Assembly (NCBI RefSeq): GCF_003573695.1
Contig: NC_039365.1
Span: 79,805,082 to 79,869,081 of the forward strand
Length of the DNA: 64,000 bases
Direction of reading: 5' to 3'
Source: Papaver somniferum
Lineage: Eukaryota; Streptophyta; Magnoliopsida; Ranunculales; Papaveraceae
Part shown: positions 11,373 through 23,590 of the stretch, piece by piece
How positions within the stretch are numbered: the stretch's first letter is position 1
Layout: each line of letters begins with the position of its first letter
The notes under the pieces: model-generated
What the model was told of the DNA's origin: nothing
Database searches by the model: none
What the model saw: the letters and a program-made list of their open reading frames with translations, nothing else
Made by a program: the position numbers and the translations under genes

Positions 11373-13056
11373 GGCTTAATTGGGGCCATGGAAAATAATT
11401 AGGGGCCTCATCTAATTTATACCCACCCCATTAAAGATAGAGGGCTTTCAAAATGTTGGTGAAAATACCAATTTAGCCTTCTCTAATAACTACCCTAAAA
11501 ATCTCATTAACCGCTAACCTAGGCCCCCAATCTTCATTTCAATCAAAACTTCTTCTCCTCCCATTCTTCTTCTTCTCCTCCGCTCCCTCCCTCCCTCTGT
11601 CTCTCATTCCATTAACGACTTCTGAGAAAAAAAATTCTCACTGATTCATCATCGTACGAGAACTAAAACCCCCTACTCTAATCTGGGTTTGCGTTTAATT
11701 TGATTTGTTGATTGAAAAATTAGGTTTTCAACTGCAAAATTGCAGTTACAATTCCAGGGTCGTTAACCACGATTTTTTATTACTTAACGATTTTTGATAT
11801 GCATGTTGAATTGATGAAAAATCGTTAACCATTAGAGTGTAGTAGATAACGACCCAAAACCTGGTTTTCTGCCCTAGTATAGTGTCGTACAGGAATTTCT
11901 AAATCGCTAACGATTCTTCTCGACGACCCTTTTTAAATAGAGCGACTCTGTCTTATGCAGAACCACCTCTCTGTCCCAAATAGTGATAGGGTAGTCAATA
12001 TATTTCTAAAGCATTAACGATTCTTTGTTTGACGACCCCTTTATGAAACTAACGACTCTATAGGATACAAAATTTGTTCTTTGTTCAAAAAATAGGAAGG
12101 ATCGTCATGTCAAATGGTTGTAATCGTTAACTATGTTGAAGGGTCGTCATTTCAAATTTTTGAAGTCGCTAACGATGTTGAAGGGCCGTTTGGTTTTATA
12201 AATTTTGCCCGCCGACCCTTGATCTATGAAATGACGACTATACTATGAGATTTATAAAATTTTGAAGTCGTTTAAGTGAAAGAGTGGTTACTATTTATAC
12301 ATGTGGGAAATGACGACTCTCATTAATCTATGAAATGGCTCGCTAGGGTCGTCAGTATATAGGAATGCCAAATTAACGACCCTAAGAGTAACATCTTCAG
12401 AGAGTAAAAAGTTTTACAGTCGTTTGGGTTCTAAACATATTAAGTTAACAACTCTATGTGACCTAACTAGCTGGAGTCGTCAATTATATCACACTTGGTT
12501 GACGATTTTTCATAGCCTGCAAAAGTTGCAGGTTTGAGTCGTCAAAGGTTGTGTCAAGTAATTGACGACTCCTTAGAGTCGTTCGTTTATTACCCTCTCG
12601 ACTTAACGACCCTCACTTTGAGTAGTTGCATAGTGTACATGAATCGACCACTTGGAGCATCATTCATACAATTTGAAGAGTATAGGAAGTTTACCTGATT
12701 GTTTTGAGCTTCGGGTTCTTCATTTTGAGGATTGGTTCCTTCATTTTGAGCAATATGATTCCTCCACTGGAATCACTCATTTCAAATAAGCCTAAATTTT
12801 CCCCCCAAAAACTCAACTTATTCCTCTCCACAAACAAAAACACAATTTTTCTTGTATCAAAATTTTATCCCTAAATCTGATTTTAATTTAACTAAACTAA
12901 TTAATAATTAATTAACTTAATTACCATTAATGATTTGGGGTAATTTAGCCATTTAAAAAAATTTGGGATAAGGGATAACCATCAATTACTATTTCATGAC
13001 CTTTTTCGTCCTGTAACTAGGGACCCCTAATTATTTTTTTGGGCCCCAATTAAGCC
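11373..13056. mobile_element. Non-autonomous MULE-like element with AACGA/GTCGT arrays
   Basis: The two ends are strongly related in inverted orientation. GGCTTAATTGGGGCC then AAAATAATTAGGGG at 11373-11405 matches the inverse complement of 13024-13056. The 1.68-kb interior has no coding capacity. From about 11755 to 12660 it is packed with dispersed AACGA(C/T), GACGAC and GTCGT words. No matching target duplication was found at these boundaries, so the ends may be a few bases off. Confidence 0.6.
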
Positions 13057-13265
13057 CTGCAAGCTTTGAAACCTTTTTATTTTCCTGCCAAAAACACGCC
13101 TAACGCAACAACAATTGAGTTTGGGAGCCAGCTAGACATGGTACACTACAGACCCATATTCACTATGCTTGCTCCTCCCCTGGTATAGTTGCTTGTTTTA
13201 AGGTTAATTACTTTGTTTGCTTTATGCTTGCTCCGTCTTGGTATAGTTGGTTGCTTTTCGATAAA
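13057..13265. other. Spacer between two MULE-type elements
   Basis: There is no gene. A diverged short direct repeat (TATGCTTGCTCC then GGTATAGTTG) occurs at about 13163 and 13222. Confidence 0.5.
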
Positions 13266-13274
13266 TTTTCTTTT

Positions 13275-13445
13275 GGGAAAATTAGGCTCAGGCCCAACCC
13301 ATGGATAACCCATAATATGAGGCCCCTAGATAAAAGAGTTTTATTAGTAGGCCCTGAATTAAAAAATAAATTTAATAAAAGCGAAAAGACTAAATTAGCC
13401 TCAAGTATATAAGAGGCGTCACCTACCTTTCTCTCGTTCAGACGC
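13275..13445. repeat. Left terminal inverted repeat of the KI-type MULE
   Basis: The outer bases GGGAAAATTA, a GGCCC-rich stretch, TTTAATAAAAG (about 13371), a TATA box and CTCTCGTTCAGA pair in order with the inverted right end. Similarity is patchy, as is usual for old or fast-diverging MULE ends. Confidence 0.65.
13406..13413 (+). promoter_or_regulatory. TATA box for the Ulp1-like gene inside the left TIR
   Basis: TATATAAG lies just inside the TIR, ahead of a pyrimidine-rich leader. The leader has two non-coding exons with clear donors at 13745 and 13910. Transcription therefore appears to start within the terminal repeat. Confidence 0.55.
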
Positions 13446-14139
13446 CATTATTTCATTTCCAAGGAGAGAGAAAACAAATCTCACTCACCTGAAACAGAAA
13501 GAAATCTAGAAAAAAACCGAAAAAATCAAGAAATCTTCCTGAAATCTGTTCCAAAACAAAGATCGAGATCAAAAACTATTCATCATTTGCTAACCCCTAA
13601 ATCAGAGAAACAGATCGAAAAAGTTTCAGATTCAAAAACCAAAAAAAATCAAAAGAAACAGTTTCAGATTCAGTTTCAGATTCAAAACCTAAATCGTCGT
13701 TGTTACTTTCCTGTTGATGAAATACTCCGACGATTAATCACTAGGTAAGTTTTGATTTGAAGCTGTTAGTTTTGATTCCTGTTGTTACTGATTCGTGGGT
13801 CGAAAATTTCTGAACTAACTCATTCTGACTGATAATTTTACAGATCGGAGAAGGAGAACAATCGTTTGTGCATAAAATCCATGAAATAACTGATTAAATA
13901 GAAACAAAGGTAAGTCATGGATGTGATATAACTGATTGATTTAGTGGATTTCATTTCTGAGATGTTACTGTTTGAAAACCCTAGAAACTCTAAGTTGAAT
14001 TGCAATCAACTAACTTGATTTTATTACTACATCAACTGCAGATTCAGAATCAAATTTCTTTTGGAATAAAAATGGTGAAAGGAAAAATGAATCCCCCTAG
14101 AAAAGATGATACAATTACAGGTACTAAGTTGTGAAAACT

Positions 14140-15030
14140 ATTGTTGTCATGGTCTCATGTTTATTTCTCATATAATGCTTGTGAATATGTAATTACACAG
14201 ACAAGGACATGTGTAACTATAAGTTACACACTCAAAATGTAACCACTGACTGTGTTGTGGTTTGTATATTGATTGTGTAACTTATAGTTACACATACCAA
14301 GTGAGCTTGTCACCACTGACTTGCCTAGGGATGTGTAACTAGTAGTTGCACATAAAAAATTGGTTGTGTTTAGGATGTGTAACTTGTAGTTACACATAGA
14401 AAATTGGTTGTGTAAATTAAAGTTACTCATTAATATGCATGTGTAAGTTAAAGTTACACCTTGTAGAATGTCTAGGATTGAGTGTGTAACTTGTAGTTAA
14501 AATCTACTAACTGAAGAAATTTAAAAGTTTCTAATGTAAGTGATGCTTTTGAATGTATAACTACGCAAACAAGGGCATGTGTAACTTTAAGTTACACATT
14601 CAAAATCTCACCACTATGTTGTGGTTTGTATATTGAGTGTGTAACTTGTAGTTACACATACAAATGAGCCTTGCAGAAGTGGCTGTGTAACTTGTAGTTG
14701 CACATCTTAACTGTGAGTTACACATTCAAGATGTTACCAATGACTTGCAAAGTGGCTGTGTAACTATAAGATACACATTGAAAATCTAATCACTGACTTG
14801 CCAATTGACTGTGTAACCTTAAGTTACACATGCATAATAACATAACTGATTTGGCAATTGCCTAGATAACTAAAAGTTACACATGCAAAAATATAACCTA
14901 TGACTGTATTGTGTTTGTAAATTATAGTTGGACATAAAAAAATGACCCCTTTAAACCTTCATATGCATGTAAGTTAAGGTTACACAACACAGAATAGAAT
15001 GATTCAGTTTGTGTACTTGGCAAATACACA
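14140..15030. repeat. Palindrome array, cluster A (Ulp1-gene intron)
   Basis: About 15 copies of GTGTAACT-N3-AGTTACAC and close variants lie at irregular 40-60-bp spacing. Clear copies are at 14211-14229 and 14274-14293. All fall in the intron between the first two coding exons (14121-15120). Each copy is an inverted repeat able to form an 8-9-bp stem. Confidence 0.85.
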
Positions 15031-16164
15031 TAGTTTGTAACATGATTTTCATTTTGTAGTTAAAAACGAGTGTATTTGATAAGTACACAACATACTGACT
15101 CATGCTATTTTTGTGTACAGGAAACCTAAGGCAGTCGTTGAATGCAGTAAAGGATTTAGTAAAGGTGATAAAGCCTATAGGACTGACTGATAGGGCTCGT
15201 AGATATCTTAGGAGAGCTGCTTACGGAGAACTCGTAATGATGTATTACGATGACTATGATACAACTGTACCAACTACAACAAGACAGATAACTACCAACA
15301 AACACGGCGTCTTGAAGCTCTTGAACTGCTTTGACATGGATTGTGAGACACCATGTTCATTCAAGTTTGCTGATGATAAGATTATAGAGTCTACACCGGC
15401 AAAGCTGGCTGGTATATTTTGCATGCAGAGGATTGGAAGCAGAAAGGGTCAGAAGCTGTTAAAGTACTATTGTCCTAGTGATTTGACTGACAATGTTTTA
15501 TACAGCAAATACTTCACCGATATCAAATCTACAAAGCATCAGACGACGGTGACTAAGACGAACATTTTAGAGAAGATAAAACAACTTATGGCAAAAAGGA
15601 GAAAAAGTGGGAAAAGAAAGAAAGTTGATGAAAAGGATCTAGTTTGCCTGATAGGTCTTTATCTTTGCTGTGTATTGTTTTTTGGCGACAAAAATGCCAA
15701 TGGAGTGAACGCGAAATATCTTAGTATCGTTGAAACTTATGATACGGTGCTCAAGGTGTCGTGGCCTGATTTAATACACGAGCACTTGTTTGAAGAGATT
15801 CATACTAATCTTAGTTGTTTGTCAAATGTGAAGGCTTGTGTGCAATACCTACTGGTAAAAAGCTTGTGTGTAATTTCTATTCCAGCAGTTTTAGTGTTAC
15901 GTGATGGATATTTTTGTTCAATCGACTAATTAAAATTTATATGTTGCAGTTATTGTTTGCTGAACACACGCCAGCAGGATTAATCCCGAAAGTTGAGAAC
16001 CACGAGGAAGATATCCCGAGGGTTGGGAGATGGGATATATACCAGATTTCTGATTACATTTGGAAAACAGACATGACACAGTTTTCGGTAAGTGTTATAT
16101 GTCAGTTGGTTTAGGTTTTGTAAATTTATGGTAATGTAATTTAGATAAAACTTTGATGTAATCA

Positions 16165-16470
16165 AAATTGTCATGTGTAGCTATAAGTTACACATTTAAA
16201 TGTGCTTGTGTAATTTATACTTACACATGCAAAAGATAACACAAGTGAATGCAACTATAGGTTATGTAACATATATCCTGTTTGTATATATATCCTGTGC
16301 TTATGTAACTATAGGTTACACATTTTATATGTATATCCACTTTACATTAGATATATGTGTAACCTTTAGTTACACATATCCACTTTACATTAGATATAGC
16401 TAATGTGCTTATGTAACTATAGGTTACACATATAAAATGTGCTTATGTAACTTTAAGTTACACATACAAC
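16165..16470. repeat. Palindrome array, cluster B (intron)
   Basis: About six copies of the GTGTAACT/AGTTACAC palindrome (for example near 16357 and 16444) fill the intron 16088-16510. Some have AGGTTACAC right arms. Confidence 0.8.
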
Positions 16471-17119
16471 CGAAAAATGTATATTTAGAATGTTCATCTG
16501 TTAATTGCAGCCAACTCCTAGCTTTGTGGCTGAGTTTTCACAGCTTGAGAAGCAGCTGGGTATATCAACCGTGGTACCCAGCAAGGACGACCTGCAAAGT
16601 TGGCTGAAAGCGCAAACTATTGAGAATAGCCATCTGAAAGAGCAACTGCAAGAAAAGCAAGCAATGCTTAAAGCAGTGTATGCAATTGCAAGAGAAGGGA
16701 TATCAGAAGGGGACCTTTCAGGAACAGCGGAATTCAAGGTTCACAAATTTAGTTGCCAAATTATGCAAGCAATGGGTATTGATCCTTACAAAGTGACCCA
16801 GGAAGAGTTTATGCAACATGAAGATGATGTACATGGAGGTACTGAGCATGGAGCTACTGAGCATGAAGAAGAAGAGTTACAATTAGTTGAGACAGAGCAA
16901 CAAGGAGATGGAAGTACTGAGCAAGAGAAAGAGAAAGATGATGCGGAAACTTCCTTCAATGAAGAATGTAAGTAGTTGTTCATTTTTAATATGCTTCTTT
17001 AACTTGATGAGGTACCCAATTAGTTGACACTAAGGTCTTTGAACCTTTTTAATTTCATATTTTACTTGTTCATTTTTAACTTGCTTGTTTAACTTGATTA
17101 GACTTAATAAATGTTGAGT

Positions 17120-17290
17120 AAACTGATCATATGGATGTGTAATCCCTAGTTACACATGCCACATGCATGTGTAACTTCTGGTTACACTAGTTAGATGCAT
17201 GTGTAACTCCATGTTACACTAGGTATCCATGCCATATTCATGTGTAACATGAAGTTACACATATTAGTTATCCAAGCCAGTCGATTACAC
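17120..17290. repeat. Palindrome array, cluster C (intron)
   Basis: Four copies lie near 17136, 17168, 17202 and 17242, in the intron between coding exons 16511-16967 and 17370-17946. Confidence 0.8.
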
Positions 17291-17969
17291 ATGATATATT
17301 CTTCTTGAAATTTTATTAAAAAAATTTAACATCATCATCATCCTAATTCTCGTTTCAATACTTGTGCAGTTCCATGTATGAGCCTTGCAGCTGGAAATAC
17401 GCCAACAATTCTGCAAGCTCAAACTGCTGCAGAGGGGCACAAAAGACCACTCAGGACATATAGTTCGAGTATGAAGAGTGTGACAACTTGCAAGACTCCA
17501 CCAAAGAAAAGGCCTGTCGCAAAGCAAAAGCCCACTCCTACAAATAATGTTGATGAGGAGCAGAAGAAAGATGTTGAAGAGACACCTGTTACGGATGAGG
17601 CACAGAAGAAAGCTGCAGATGGTGGAGTTGTGGATGGGGCAGGTGATGATGTAGCTGCAAAAGCCGTAGGTGATGATGTTACTCAGCAAAGTCAATGAGG
17701 ATACACCTGGAACTTTTGATGACAGTTCTGCTTCAACACAGTTTGAGGACTCCATGGTGATAACTGCTACAACACCGCAAACACAGCCTGACAATGCTCA
17801 GACCTACAGGTTGGTGCAACTAGGAGCTAACCCTGATGATATGACGAATGTTGAAGTGAGTGAAATGATAGATGAGATCGTCAGCAACATTAACAAAACT
17901 GAACATGGACCCGCAGTGACGGAGAATGCAGAACCTACCTCAACTGGTAACCACTCTTCCGTTCTATGT

Positions 17970-18170
17970 TTTGTTTGTAATGGAAGTGTAACTTCAAGTT
18001 ACACATTGTAAAAGGCATGTGTAGCTTGGGGTTACATACAGTGTGTTTTGTTTGTAATGGAAGTGTAACTTCAAGTTACACATTGTAAAAGGCATGTGTA
18101 GCTTGAGGTTACATACAGTACATTATTATTTTGGCTTGTGTAACTTTAAGTTACATACATGTGCTAATTT
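17970..18170. repeat. Palindrome array, cluster D, with a 75-bp tandem duplication
   Basis: A unit of about 75 bp containing AGTGTAACTTCAAGTTACAC and a second half-palindrome is repeated almost perfectly back to back (about 17970-18044 and 18045-18119). This shows local amplification of the array within the intron 17947-18202. Confidence 0.8.
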
Positions 18171-19577
18171 TACTGAGATTCTGCCTATATTTGTTTGCGC
18201 AGCTACAACGCAGGAAAACGTTTTTAGCCTTGGATTAGAAAAAACTCCAAAACCTGCAGGAGAGTTACTAAAGGAAGCTGCGAATACAATAAGAGAAAGG
18301 CAACCATCATTAATACAACAACGTGTGTTGAGGAATAGAAAAATCCCAACACAAGATCTGAAACAATATCAAAGAAATTCAAAGAGGATTAAGAAGACAG
18401 CTAATGAAGAAGAAATGGCCGCAGTTCCAGAAGTAGAAGAAGATAGAATGGCTGAGGTTGCTGAAGAAGATGATGGAACAATGAGAAACGATGTGAAAGG
18501 TTCAGAAGTTATCGAAAGGCTGGAAGGCGAGAAAAAGAATAAAGTGCTTGAATATTTCAATACTCATCCGAAAACGTAAGTATCTTGACTCCAAGTAGGC
18601 TTGATTCTGTTATTGATTGTTGTATTTTACTACTTGATTCTGTTATCTTGATTGATAATAGTTTACTTCTTTGTAATGCAGAGACATTACTTGGATGGAA
18701 CTCAAAGAAGATGGTAGCGAGCTGTTTGATATATCTGGAGAACTAATGATACAGCTTACAAAGAAAGAATCCTTCTTGTAGTCAGAATTCATCAACTTCT
18801 ACATTAGCAGATTGAGGACGAAGATGAACTCTAACAGCAAGTATGACAAGGCGATATTCCTGTCGCCAAAAGCATACGTAAGTACTTCGATATATTTAAA
18901 ATCTTATTGCATTTATAATGTGTAGTATATGTTGTAAGATTATGATAACATACTCAAGATTTTTTTTCCAGTGTAAAACCCAAGGCCTTGTGTGTAACTT
19001 CTGTTTACATAATCACTTGTTCATTTGTAACTTTTGATTAAAAATGTGAGTTTGACATTCCAAATGGTTTTTGCAGATCTCTTACTTGAAGGATTACGAA
19101 GAATTCAAGAAATTTTGGATTCCGAAGCTTGCGAAGGAGTATGTCAAGTACAAGAACGATGCAATCAGACTTTTCGCCCCAATGTGCAACAACAACACAC
19201 ACTACACACTGCTGGAGTATGACTTGAGGAGCTCTAATCCTTGGTCCTACATGAACTCGTCAAACGTTAAGGAACTCAAGGGTGAACACCTTCTTCAAGC
19301 CAAGAAATATGCATTTGCAATTACTACAGAACTCAGACTCCGCTGTCCTTTTGCTCTTGGGATGAATGAAAATGCCAAGAATCTCAATGCGCCCCCACAA
19401 GGTACAATTCCTGACTGTCTTCCATGTGTATGCAATTACATGAAGATCAGGATGAAGAATAAACCACTTGACAAAAAATTAACCTCAACTATGATGCTAT
19501 GGTGGACTGACAAGCTGAACCGCATGAGAGGAAGCATGCTATACAAGATTCTTTCGGATCCATCTAGAGATGTGTAA

Positions 19578-20304
19578 AGCAGTCATTAGGATTAGAAAAA
19601 ATTCTATACTCGCAAATATGTTGTTAGCCACAAACAGATGTTAGACTTGGAAAATATGTTGTTAGAAACTTTTAAATTTCGTCAGTTAGTAGATTTTAGC
19701 AGTTCTTAGTTTTGAAAAATATTTTTGGGTTGAAATTCTTTGAATTAAAAACTTTTATCTTGTTAGAACTACTACTGCTGTGTGTACAGGTTTCAGAAAG
19801 TATGCAACAGGTTAAGTAACTACACATCTTAATTTGATGCAGAAAGTGTAACCTGAGTTTACATATACATTTATCATGTGTAAGCTAATGTTACACATCC
19901 ATATATTTGAGTGTAAACTGAAGTTACACAAGCCATTGATCGGATTGTCCAATAAATCAAAATAAAGTTACACCAGCATTTATCATGTGTAAGCTAATGT
20001 TACACATGCAATCACAGCAGTGTGACTTCCGGTTACACATCCATATATTTGAGTGTAAACAAAAGTTACGAAAGCATTTGACCACTGATCAGACGTATAC
20101 AATAAATCAAAAATAGAATAAAACGCATTTCAACTGTGAACTGACAAAATCTGAATGAATCATCCTTACACATAATCAACGTTGAAGAAAAATAAAAACG
20201 TTTGGTCCATGAAAACCAACATGAAGAAAATTAAAAAAACAAATAATCAAAGATAAATAACAATCAAATCATTAGTTGCAGAAATGAATCTGATTTGGTT
20301 CAAG
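19578..20304. repeat. Intergenic gap of the MULE with palindrome cluster F
   Basis: This lies between the stop codons of the two convergent genes. From about 19800 to 20070 several GTGTAA-N-TTACAC palindromes occur (for example TGTGTAAGCTAATGTTACAC, twice). The rest is AT-rich and presumably holds both 3' UTRs. Confidence 0.7.
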
Positions 20305-23154
20305 CTAGTGGGGTGTGAACTTCCGAGGATTCCTGCAACCTGCCTTGTTGTGACCTGTTTCCTTGCAGTTGCTGCAATGAACTTTCCTCTTCACCTTCTT
20401 CTCGTGTTTACTTATAATCCTTTTCCCTGGTGGTCTACCTGGATGCTTCTTCACGGTAGGTGGGTTGACGGTGTCGTCTGGATGATATTCAACAGGCCTG
20501 TTGTAGTTGGGAATCGGCTGGATGGCATGCATATAAGTCTTCCTAAAATAGTCGCTTGTAAAATACGGTGAAATGAAATCAATAGCCTCACGTTTAATCT
20601 TGCGTATGGCTGCAAGAGCATGAGCACAAGGAAAACCATATACGCGCCACCTGGAAGAAAACAAAAAACAAATCAAAAATCAGTTAGTTGCACATACAAA
20701 TCATAAAACACTCAAAATTAGCTAGCTACAGGTGCATGTACAGGATGTGTATCTTTAAGTTACACATATAAAATAAATTTGTAACTATTATTAACACATG
20801 CATATATCTAATGTAAAGTGGATATACACATTCTTAAAAAAAAGAACATACAAAGAGAAGAAAAAAGCATAAGAAACCAAACCTTTGACAGGTGCAAGTC
20901 TCGTGTTCGAGGTCCACCATGTGAGACCTTTCACTAATAACTTCAAACACGGTAGGACTAGCAACCAATACTTCCCAAGCCAAACCTTCATCTTGAAGAG
21001 CCACAAGCTTTTCTTCATACTCAGGGGTTAATGGAGTCATCATATTAGCACCAATTTCACGACGCTCCGCCATCAAACACATTATTTTCCTCCTAATCTG
21101 AAAAGGAGAAAAAAACTCATCAATGCATAAAGTGACAAAACATGAAATAAAAAGACAACAAAACAACAAAACACACACACACTCAATTAACCTGATCAAG
21201 AAGAGCAGATGCAGGCATCTTCTTGTGAACCAGAACCCAGCTATTGACTGATTCTGCTAGAGTACTAGATGTTCGTCCATACCGACAACCTTTGAAATAG
21301 GCATTCGCATATGCTTCAGGTGGGATTGTCTCGATGTAATCAGCCACCCAATCGCAGTTCAAATCTCTAATCTTCTGTATGGCTTTCGCATGGTTTTCAG
21401 GTGAGAGTGCGTATGTCGCCTCTCGGAAATGGTCCATCACAAGTGAGTACCTAGGATCTGTTGCAGTGATGGGTATATTCTTCGTCAAATGATAGTAGCA
21501 GAAGCTGTGGAACCCATCTGGATAAACAAGTGGAACACCTTGCAAGAGTCCTTCATGGCGATCCGAAAGGAAGGTGATTGGCCTCCCATCACCAACAACT
21601 TCTTTCAAATTCCTTAAAAACCACTCCCAGTTGTCGATCGTCTCAGAATCGACTAGTGCAAAAGCAAGGGGGAAAATCCTACAAAAAAATTGTGCAGAAT
21701 CGAAAGAATAATAAGTTTCACACATGCTAAAACAAATATGTAACTTAAGGTTACACATGCTAAAACAAATTTGTAACTTAAGGTTACAGATGCTGTTTTC
21801 TTAGTTACACACTGAGTAAAGTAATGTGTAACTGAGAGTTACACATGTGTAACTGTTAGTTATTTGTCAACTGAAGTTGTTCATAAAAAAAAAACACATA
21901 GAAAAAACATACCTTTACCACCATTGATCCCAGTAGCTGCCATCAAGCAACCTTTGAATGTACCAGTCAGGAAAGTAGTATCCAAGTATACCATTGGACG
22001 ACAAAACCGGTACCCTTTGATGCATGCAGCAAATGCGATGAAAATCCGCTGGAACTGTTTATTTTCACGTTCAAACTTTATCACACTACCAGGGTTGGTT
22101 TCCCTTATAGCATCAATATACCATACCAAGTGCGAGTAGGACTTGACATCGTCGCCATAAATCGTATCATAAACCTTTTCCCTAGCATTATATGCCTGGT
22201 AGTACTCCATGTTGATCCCATAGTTGGTCTGGAAATCAGCAGCAATTTGCTTGGGCTTCTTGTGAGGATTTTTGCGAACTTCTTCCTCAATCAAACTAGA
22301 CGAGAAGCTGGTGGAGTAAGTTTGGTTCAAGTTGCGTCCACCAGCACCACAAATGTGCTCAGGGTTATAAGACCTGACCTGAAGAGATTCATACAAAATA
22401 TAAACAATTCAACCAAAACACAATATGGTGCCAAAAACATCATGTGTAAACCAAAGTTACACATACTGTAACAAAACATAACATATGCTAAGCATTAGAT
22501 GACAGAACACGGAAAACCTACCTGAAACATTTCGTTCCTTTCATCGATAGAAGCTGCATGGAATTTCCAGCCGCATTTTTGATCTGCACACTTAGCCGTG
22601 AACCTAGAACGCTCATTGTGAGTTACAATCATTTGGAAACCAGTGCGAAGACGATACTTGGTAAAAGCAACCCTGACTTGCTTAACTCCTTCAACAAACA
22701 CATGGCCAATATCACCAAGAACCTTGGGCCAACCATCCGATAACAAAGGTTTCGCTGGCTTACTTTTATCTTCCAAATACATTGCAACAGTAAGATTGTT
22801 TGTGGACGAAGACGTACTACTAGACCCATTAGAAATAGAAGAATCTGCCCTAGAGCTAGAGGAAGAGGCCACACGAGGAACATTTTGCAAGAAAATATCA
22901 ACACTGGTCTTCTGTTTACTATTTGTGATAGATATAAGAGCTTGCAAAGAAAAATCACAGTCAAGCGGAAAATCTTTCCCACTTTCTCGAAAGAAGAAAG
23001 TAATACCAAGTGGAGTATACTGCTTCCATTCCTTGCAAACTTGTTCCTTAAACTCATCAAGTTTGATATCAGTATTAACACGCAGGGTAATGAAATCAGA
23101 AAAGTAGCGAACAACAGCAATGCAACTAACAGCAGCGCAACTAACAACAGCCAT
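20305..23154 (-). CDS. mudrA: MuDR-type (mudrA) transposase
   Basis: Coding exons are 23154-22522, 22378-21913, 21678-21192, 21097-20883 and 20650-20305, about 715 residues. The N-terminus is PB1-like, then a Ser-rich linker, then a MuDR DNA-binding segment (KCADQKCGWKFHAAS). The DDE core is visible as MVYLDTTFLTGTFKG, ITFLSDRHEG and STLAESVNSW. A SWIM zinc finger (CTCQRW then FPCAHAL) spans the last intron, and a CCHC knuckle CSNCKETGHNKAGC lies near the end. All splice phases agree except exon 2 to exon 3, which is off by one base. This suggests a 1-nt loss in the G run at the exon 2 end (about 21913), or a sequence error. Role: cut-and-paste transposition by binding the TIRs. Convergent with the Ulp1-like gene. 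Confidence 0.8.
20740..20830. repeat. Palindrome cluster G (mudrA intron)
   Basis: One or two palindromes related to the array lie in the last mudrA intron (20651-20882), near 20748 and 20777. Confidence 0.6.
21715..21875. repeat. Palindrome cluster H (mudrA intron)
   Basis: Four or more variants lie within the intron 21679-21912, including ATGTGTAACTGAGAGTTACACA at about 21823. Confidence 0.75.
22440..22475. repeat. Single palindrome, cluster I (mudrA intron)
   Basis: One copy, GTGTAAACCAAAGTTACACA, lies in the intron between exons 1 and 2 (22379-22521). Confidence 0.65.
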
Positions 23155-23309
23155 GACAACCTGAAAATATCAAATACACAATAAGAATATCAAAATTTGA
23201 AAACGAACGCAATTCACTCGGGGGCGTTGCCCCCTCGTGAGAAGTATATTCTATGCGGCAAGCTAAATATAAGTAAAAGATACAGATGATACAATTGTTT
23301 ACAAATAAA

Positions 23310-23590
23310 ACATGTTACAGGACATATATATGTAACTTCAACTTACACATTCTTAAAATACAACAGGATATATATGTGTAAACTAAAATTACACATGTTG
23401 TAACTAAAAAAACATCTGCATCTTCCTCACACATGCTTAAAAATACAAAGAGGATATATATGTGTAAAATAAATTTACACATGCTGCAACTAAAAAACAT
23501 CTGCATCTTCTTTAAGCATGCTTAAAATACAACATGATATATATGTGTAACCTCAAGTTACACATACTGTAACAAAAAAAAACAGCATGT
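23310..23590. repeat. Palindrome cluster J (mudrA leader intron)
   Basis: Four to five copies are separated by about 70 bp and are associated with a repeated GATATATATGTGTAA word and an AACATCTGCATCTTC direct repeat. They lie within the inferred 5'-UTR intron 23161-23761. Confidence 0.75.

Larger units (their letters stand above)
14072..19577 (+). pseudogene. Plant-mobile-domain/Ulp1-like (C48) cysteine protease gene of the MULE
   Basis: Coding exons inferred from GT-AG sites and phase are 14072-14120, 15121-15854, 15950-16087, 16511-16967, 17370-17946, 18203-18575, 18682-18877 and 19077-19577. Two leader exons lie upstream. The large exon (GLTDRARRYLRRAAYGEL) resembles the DUF1985/plant-mobile domain. 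The centre is acidic and coiled-coil-like. The last exon has Ulp1-like features: a His in NNNTHYTLLEYDL, a nearby Asp and a DC pair in PQGTIPDCLPCVCNYM, matching a His-Asp-Gln-Cys deSUMOylase arrangement. The Gly usual after the Cys is absent. Two defects are visible: a frame change near 17690 and an in-frame TAG at 18779-18781. The family would cleave SUMO-like proteins, but this copy is probably inactive unless splicing avoids both. Confidence 0.75.

Noticed and set aside
11161..11379. 72-codon plus-strand ORF upstream of the ankyrin gene
   Set aside because: No family is recognised, and it straddles the foldback and the edge of a TIR element.
14140..15030. Regularly spaced palindromic repeats resembling a CRISPR array
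   Set aside because: Spacing is irregular, the repeat is a short variable palindrome, there are no cas genes and the context is a plant transposon intron.
17285..17794. 169-codon minus-strand ORF
   Set aside because: It is antisense to an exon of the Ulp1-like gene, whose splice sites and phase support the plus strand.
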